A stretch of 64,000 nt of DNA from Lactuca virosa (lineage: Eukaryota; Streptophyta; Magnoliopsida; Asterales; Asteraceae), in contig CAKMRJ010005523.1 of the NCBI GenBank assembly GCA_928212115.1, positions 242,660,016 to 242,724,015 on the forward strand, in the 5' to 3' direction. Position 1 is the stretch's first letter; each line of letters opens with the position of its first letter. The position numbers were made by a program, and so were the translations under genes. Below, piece by piece: positions 58,730-64,000 of the stretch. The notes beneath the pieces were generated by a model, which searched no databases, was not told where the DNA came from, and worked only from the letters and a program-made list of their open reading frames with translations.

Positions 58730-59970
58730 ATCACATAAATATAACAACACAAATAACTAAATTTTAGTAAAAATCAAATTTCTGACAAAATGTTTAAGCC
58801 TCTGTTACAAATCATTAATAAAAAGATGTGGCAAGCAACCATTACATCTTTAGGGTTCATTAGCACATGTAGCAACATATATTTTGTCGAATCTCTAGGC
58901 AATTATAGCAACTTTGTTTAAAAACACCATTATTTTAGAATTGAAGGCTATTTAAACTCAAATTTGAAAAAGGTCTTACCAAATCCTTCTGAAGTAAAGG
59001 ACCATGACCTGTAAACCCACAAACCAACACTATTTATTACATACATATGTAAATAACATGCAATTAGATATAGCGTATATAGAAATAGAAATAGATCTCA
59101 CTTATTTATACCTTTTTCCTTTGAATCAAAACAAAAACTTATGAATTTCCTACCAAAATTAGTATAAAACAAACATTCAAAACATTTTTAGAGGTCAGTA
59201 GATGTAAAATCAAAGGTACAAAAAACTTGACTTGTTGAGATATTTCATATCAAGATTTGAGTCAACTAAAAATATTGGTCCCTATATTTGTCTTTCTATC
59301 TAAGATCCAAGCTTGATCCCCCATTGTATTTTCGTGTGTGTGTGAGTTACTACACAAAAAGCAAGGGTGAGTAAAGGTGGTTAAAGATAATGGCTGATGG
59401 TGGAGAAAATAAGGGAAGCGGGTAGTTGAAGACCCTAGGTGGTGTTTTACAATGACAGTTCAAGGTTAGACGCAAGAGAGAGGGTGATGGTTGTAGAAAC
59501 TTGATTTAGACATTTGTATTTTACTATTTTTAAAAACCATATACCAAATTATAAGTGAGATACTATACGTAGGTAGTTTTTTCGAAAAGATAGAAGAATA
59601 AAGAGTAGTCATTGTGCCTATAAAGTCATGTATGTAACAGGTTACTATGACTGAGACTCAGTCAAAGAATCATTAAACTACATAAAAGATAGTAGAAATC
59701 TATAATTGTGAGTTGACTTTGTTAGGATAATAAATGGCCTTACTTTTAAACAATTATGAGTCCTCTACTTGTAAGTCGACTTGACTTTGTTATGGAAAGG
59801 CAAAGTTTTAAAGCTATTGTTTCTTTTCTTATGCTTTTCTTGTCTGAAAAAACAGAGAGAACCCACTTATGTAATGGATGAAAAGAAGAAAATAAATTGT
59901 AGTGTGGATCAAGAGGATGTAGCAGAGCACCTGAGGGTGAGATTGTCATTTTGTTGATATAGTTTTTGTA
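58108..59970 (+). other. Intron 20, left part: AT-rich, no gene
   Basis: Noncoding with another (TA)n tract at 58667-58722. The small frames in either strand have no family features. Confidence 0.6.
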
Positions 59971-60205
59971 CACATCTTCACAAAGCTATTTGGGGTTTAT
60001 GGACTCATGGCTCTTGTTTTGTCAAGTTTCCAAAACTTGGACCATTTTACCCCCGGTTTATTGCTTCTGGTGTGGTGTTGGTGGTTTTTGATGGAGATCA
60101 CATAGCTGTTTGGGGGTTATAGAATCATGGTTAATGTTTTGGCAAGTTTCAAACACTTGGACCATTTCACCCTTACTTGGTTGCTCCTGGTGTGATGCTC
60201 GTGAA
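59971..60205. repeat. Local tandem duplication (~117 bp) in intron 20
   Basis: AAGCTATTTGGGGTTTATGGACTCATGG...TTGGACCATTTTACCC...GGTGTGGTG is followed by AGCTGTTTGGGGGTTATAGAATCATGG...TTGGACCATTTCACCC...GGTGTGATG. Confidence 0.8.
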
Positions 60206-60385
60206 ACATTAAACTGAAACAGGGGCAAATATTACACACAAATCAGCTACACGTTTGCAAATTCCAAATAGTTTCAAGAGCACTAATGTTTGTGAAACAC
60301 TAAACTGAAGGACCTATTGAAAACATGGTGCTAATGTCGGTTTGGCTTTATCAAATCCATATAAAGATAATAATGTCTCTGTTAT

Positions 60386-60475
<90 letters not shown>

Positions 60476-62319
60476 AACTCGCAAAAGAGAAACCACAATC
60501 TTTCTCACCATATACCTGTTCATGCTTTAAGAGTTGTGCATTAGATTTTCACCAGATCTGAAATAAACCAAAACCAACACTTATAAAGTGAACAGAAAAA
60601 ACTAAATAATAGAACAAACACAAGAAAAAATCATAAAAATTAAACAAAACATGTAACAAACCAAACAAAACATTCATATCTTCAAGATGGTAAAGACTTG
60701 AAAGGTTGTAATATATAAGATTTTATGAGTACCGGACTAATTTTATGAGTACCGGACTGGAACATTGAGAATAACTTTACCTTGGATTAGACAGAGAGAA
60801 GTTCAAGAAAGAAGGAGCTTACCTGACGTTTTTTGAGACTTCAATTGTGGCATATGAACCAAGGTCCTTTGTAAATGATAATCATTGATCATCCAAATCA
60901 GCAACAATGAGAGAGGAACTAAAAATCAAACGTGTACAGAATTAGGGCTTGTTAGTGAGAAAATACCACAGATATAGTTACATTGTCTTTTGTATGAGGT
61001 TGGTTCTAATATGTTCTCCATCCATTCATGATCAAATTAAAAAACAAATTTACAATAATATAGTCATAATTTAATAAATATACCTTCATTTTCATGTAAG
61101 AAATCCCATTTGATGTTTAAAACAACATTGAGTAACTTCTCAATGAGTAATTTCATTACAAGCTATGTTTTCAGTGTGTGTATAACATATATACAGAGAA
61201 ACAAATTTCAAAAAGTTATTCAGTAACATGATATACTTATTTATTCCATGGGGTTATGAACATCGGTGGTGAGCTGTAGAACATCATAGGCAAAAACACA
61301 GAATGTATCAACACAAATAAAAAATCAGATGTATTAGCCAATAGATTAATGAAGCTTGACAAACATTAGCAAAAACAATACATGGTAAGAGTTTCCTATG
61401 GCAGATGAAGGACAGTACCACCATATCTTTTTGGTTGTGACGACCATGTCGGTGGTGGAGACAATAACGGTTTAGCGGCGGTGGAGACGACACTACGCGT
61501 TAGTGGTCGCCATTTAAGAATGAGAGAAGTAGACATTGGAATGGAGATAGTGGAAGAAGGGATCAATTCAGAAATTACCCTGAAAGCACCAAATCAATCA
61601 TCAATTTTAAAGAGTAAACAAATTTGGGGCTGAAACTTTTTTAATGTTTTCGTTATGAAGAGGCTCCATTCTTTTTTTCACTGAAGCAAAAAAGAAATAA
61701 CATAAGAAACAAATTAGAAACATTGAGGGATGCGATGGCTTTGATGGTGTGATCGTACCTGGACTCGACGGATCTGCCTTCATAACTTTTAGGTGGTAGT
61801 GGTGGATGATAGAGAGACCAAGAAAGGTGGAGAATATAAGGTTTTAAGGTTATTTGTGTTGACAGATCTAGTGAAGTGGGTGGACAATAGAGAAGATGGT
61901 GAAGCCGGCAGGCGACGATGCTTACGATCGAGGAAGTGGGCAAGTGGGACAGGAGATGAGAGATTAAAGTGAAGGTGTTGTTGGTTTGACTGGATTTTAA
62001 AGAGATGGGATGGTGGACCATCGTGAGATGAAGTGAGACAGTGGTGAAGGTGGTCATGGAGGAGGGTGAACGGAGTTCCAGAATTCGTTCATAAGGGAGA
62101 TAGTTTAGAGTGTGTCAGTGGTGGAGAAGAGATATGATATGCTATATAGACTTCAACTGTAGACCGATTCTATTTGCTTAAAATAGGGAATACTAAGTCT
62201 AATTTTGACCGATTTACTTCCTTAATTTTCTATAATACAGTTTAGTGCATAAATTTATTGTATAAATTGCATAAAGTATTGTACCTCTTAAAATTCAGCA
62301 TTTTGGGCTAAATGCTTAT
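60206..62319 (+). other. Intron 20, middle: (TC)n(TA)n tract and a short tandem repeat
   Basis: (TC)n followed by (TA)n at 60390-60472. A 20-bp direct repeat TTTTATGAGTACCGGACT occurs at 60723 and 60743. The GA-rich area at 61440-62060 includes a - strand frame (62057-61653) without family features, which I do not call a gene. Confidence 0.6.
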
Positions 62320-62321
62320 TA

Positions 62322-62374
<53 letters not shown>

Positions 62375-62648
62375 TATATATATATATGGGAAACATCAGC
62401 AAAAAATGTATAAATTTTGGAAACCCTAAAAACCTAGAAATCATAAAATACATAGAAAACAATACTTTGAGGTATCTATTTTTTTTATTTTGATATTACA
62501 AACCTAAATATCGCATCTTTTAATACCAATTTGTTGGAAAAAAATTGAATTTTTTTTAATAATTTTTTTCAGTGATTTTGAATAAAAAGTGTTGATTTTT
62601 AGGTTTGTAAAGTCAAAAAAAACTTAGATATAGCAAAGTATATATATC

Positions 62649-62683
<35 letters not shown>

Positions 62684-62746
62684 TATATATATATTTCTAG
62701 GGTTTCTTGGGGTTTTTTAGGTTATGCACTTTCTATTGATACTATC

Positions 62747-62790
<44 letters not shown>
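62320..62790. repeat. AT-flanked inverted-repeat segment in intron 20
   Basis: (TA)n tracts at 62323-62389, 62641-62693 and 62750-62786 surround a region with inverted blocks: GAAACCCTAAAAACCTAG against CTAGGGTTTC...TTTTTTAGG, and TATTACAAACCTAAATAT against TTTTTAGGTTTGTAAAG. It is probably a MITE-like insertion, with boundaries not resolved. Confidence 0.55.
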
Positions 62791-62791
<1 letters not shown>

Positions 62792-62842
62792 GTTAATAGC
62801 TTGAATTCCTTTTTTATGTGTACCCATTTGATGAATTTACAG

Positions 62843-62902
62843 GTTCCTATTGATATAGCACCAAATTTTCCGGTGGTTACCAACTTACTGCACAACAAAT
62901 GA
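62843..62902 (+). pseudogene. NUDT3: NUDT3-like exon 21: C-terminus and stop
   Basis: VPIDIAPNFPVVTNLLHNK followed by TGA, after an acceptor TTTACAG. It matches the conserved VP.DI.P.FP end of plant NUDT3 proteins. It lies 4.8 kb from exon 20. Confidence 0.87.
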
Positions 62903-62938
62903 ACATTTATAATAGTCTTTCTTGAACTTGGACTTAAT

Positions 62939-63428
62939 AATGGCTTTGTTCCCGAATGTACTTTCACAATGGCTCTCATTGCTTTAATAAGGGTACAAGT
63001 TGTGTATTGTTATCGTGTATTGTAAACTATATAATAAATGGGCTTTGTTCCTGGAAGTACCTTCACAATGGTTCACATTGTTTTAATAAGGGTACAAATT
63101 GTGTAACATTGTTGTGTATTGTAAACTATATAATAAAATGGCCTTGTTCCTATAAAAATATTCACAATGGCTCTCCATGTTTTCATAAGGGTACAAATTG
63201 TGTAATATTGTTGTGTATTGTAAACTATATCATAGAATGGATTGCTTCCTAGAAGTAAATTGACAATAGTTCTCATTGTTTTAATAAGGGTACAAATTGT
63301 GTAGTATTATTGTGTATTGTAAACTATATAAAATGGCTTTCTTCCTGGATGCACATTCACAATGGCTATCATTGGTTTGATATGGATACAATTATGTAGT
63401 ATTGTTGTGTATTTTAAAGTATATCATA
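62939..63428. repeat. ~98-bp tandem array, 5 units, just downstream of the last exon
   Basis: Units start AATGG at 62939, 63037, 63138, 63236 and 63332. Each contains TTCACAATGG.T..CATTG, AATAAGGGTACAAATTGTGT and TTGTGTATTGTAAACTATAT. It begins 36 bp after the stop codon, so it would lie in or next to the 3' UTR. Confidence 0.88.
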
Positions 63429-64000
63429 TGTAACACCCCAACTTTATACAACAAGAATTAACATTATTTGACATGGTTTGCAATGATGTCTTTGTCCAAA
63501 GGAAATATGGTCTTATATATCGCAATTTACAAACCAATCATAATTCGACTCGGGTGATCCAAAATTCAAAAGCCATAATGAAACACTACAATACTAATGA
63601 AATAAACAGATCACACATTTATTAATCACTTCACTCCTTGCTAATATCGGGAACATCTAAGTTTTTCTGGTGCTTGATAGCAGGCTTTGCGGAAACCAAG
63701 GTGGGGTTTCAGTCATGACTCGAGTTCAACTTGAGTGTTGGGATCGAGTGCGTGGTCGACCATGGATGTGTTCGAATTAATGGGTGAGCGGTAAGGATTT
63801 GGTTGGCAGTTAGTGTAGAAGTATTGTAAGATTGTGGGGTGGCCCGCAGCATTTACTGGTTGGCAGTTGGTGTGGGAGTGTTGTAAGACTGTGGGGTGGC
63901 CCGTAGCATTCATCGGTCCCTGTGTAATGGTAGGGGTGTGGTAAATCCATGATTGGTCATGGATCTCTTTAGTTGGTTTAGACTAGGGAGGGTCAGTTCG
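63429..64000 (-). repeat. Ty3/gypsy LTR, partial (runs out of the window)
   Basis: Starts TGTAACACCCCAAC, a Ty3 LTR edge. It has TTTGCGGAAACC like the LTRs at 21890 and 42445, and a 57-bp duplicated segment (GGTTGGCAGTT.GTGT..., 63801 and 63858). Orientation is judged from the position of the GCGGAAA block and is tentative. Confidence 0.6.

Noticed and set aside
61653..62057. 134-codon - strand frame
   Set aside because: It is a Ser/Leu/His-rich low-complexity frame in a GA-rich intron segment with no recognisable domain and no splice partners.
62939..63428. Regular repeats resembling a CRISPR array
   Set aside because: Units are adjacent, diverged ~98-bp tandem repeats without unique spacers in a plant nuclear context.

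Overview
This is plant nuclear DNA: AT-rich, with no bacterial-type gene density, intron-split host coding sequence, and most of the window made of nested LTR retrotransposons. The recurring ACTCGGCGAGT motif and the element types fit an Asteraceae genome, most likely lettuce (Lactuca) or a close relative. That species call is inference.

Layout. 1-4724 and 17557-18796 hold decayed Ty1/copia material on the + strand: an internal region with only a trace of reverse transcriptase, an LTR, an RNase H fragment joined directly to that LTR, a long 3' noncoding region and a second LTR. This is split by a complete, - strand Ty3/gypsy chromovirus (Tekay-like) at 5101-17551, with a 5-bp target duplication TATTC, both LTRs, PBS, an extra ORF, gag, protease, RT, RNase H, integrase and chromodomain. 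Its 3' LTR carries a ~0.7 kb tandem duplication and its 5' LTR a 703-bp hAT-type element. 18797-23780 and 31536-32755 are pieces of further Ty3 LTRs and a gag. They are split by a complete, - strand Ty1/copia element at 23781-31530 (target duplication CGCAC). 32756-35880 is a second copia relic with an ~0.8 kb tandem duplication. 35881-39236 holds GC-richer, unrecognised repeat DNA with two minisatellites (60 bp and ~73 bp). 39237-39700 is the 5' end of another copia element. 39700-43521 contains a diverged inverted repeat, an LTR fragment and a MITE.

The only host gene I recognise is a 21-exon, ~19 kb locus on the + strand (43804-62902). It is homologous to plant Nudix hydrolase 3 (NUDT3), a fusion of an N-terminal Nudix domain with a dipeptidyl-peptidase-III-like (M49) domain. 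Every exon can be found with canonical splice sites, but this copy has a one-base deletion in exon 10, a nonsense codon closing exon 13 and a 28-bp duplication with a stop in exon 20. A conserved Glu of the Nudix box is also replaced by Gly. It is best read as a pseudogene. Its introns hold a truncated Athila-like Ty3 element (46655-51071), a copia solo LTR (51106-51757, duplication CTTTA), a Mutator-type foldback element (56660-57779), intronic tandem repeats and many (TA)n tracts. The 3' flank is a ~98-bp tandem array followed by another LTR fragment.

The most interesting signal is shared by several otherwise different LTR families. Each carries an 11-13 bp near-palindrome with its own sequence (ACTCGNCGAGT, CCACGTCGTGG, TACGCTGGGCGTA, GCACGACGTGC). 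These occur in pairs whose starts are 19-23 bp apart, often exactly 22. Where a TATA-like box can be seen, the pairs lie on its upstream side. In the Athila-like element such pairs also occur inside the gag/protease reading frames.
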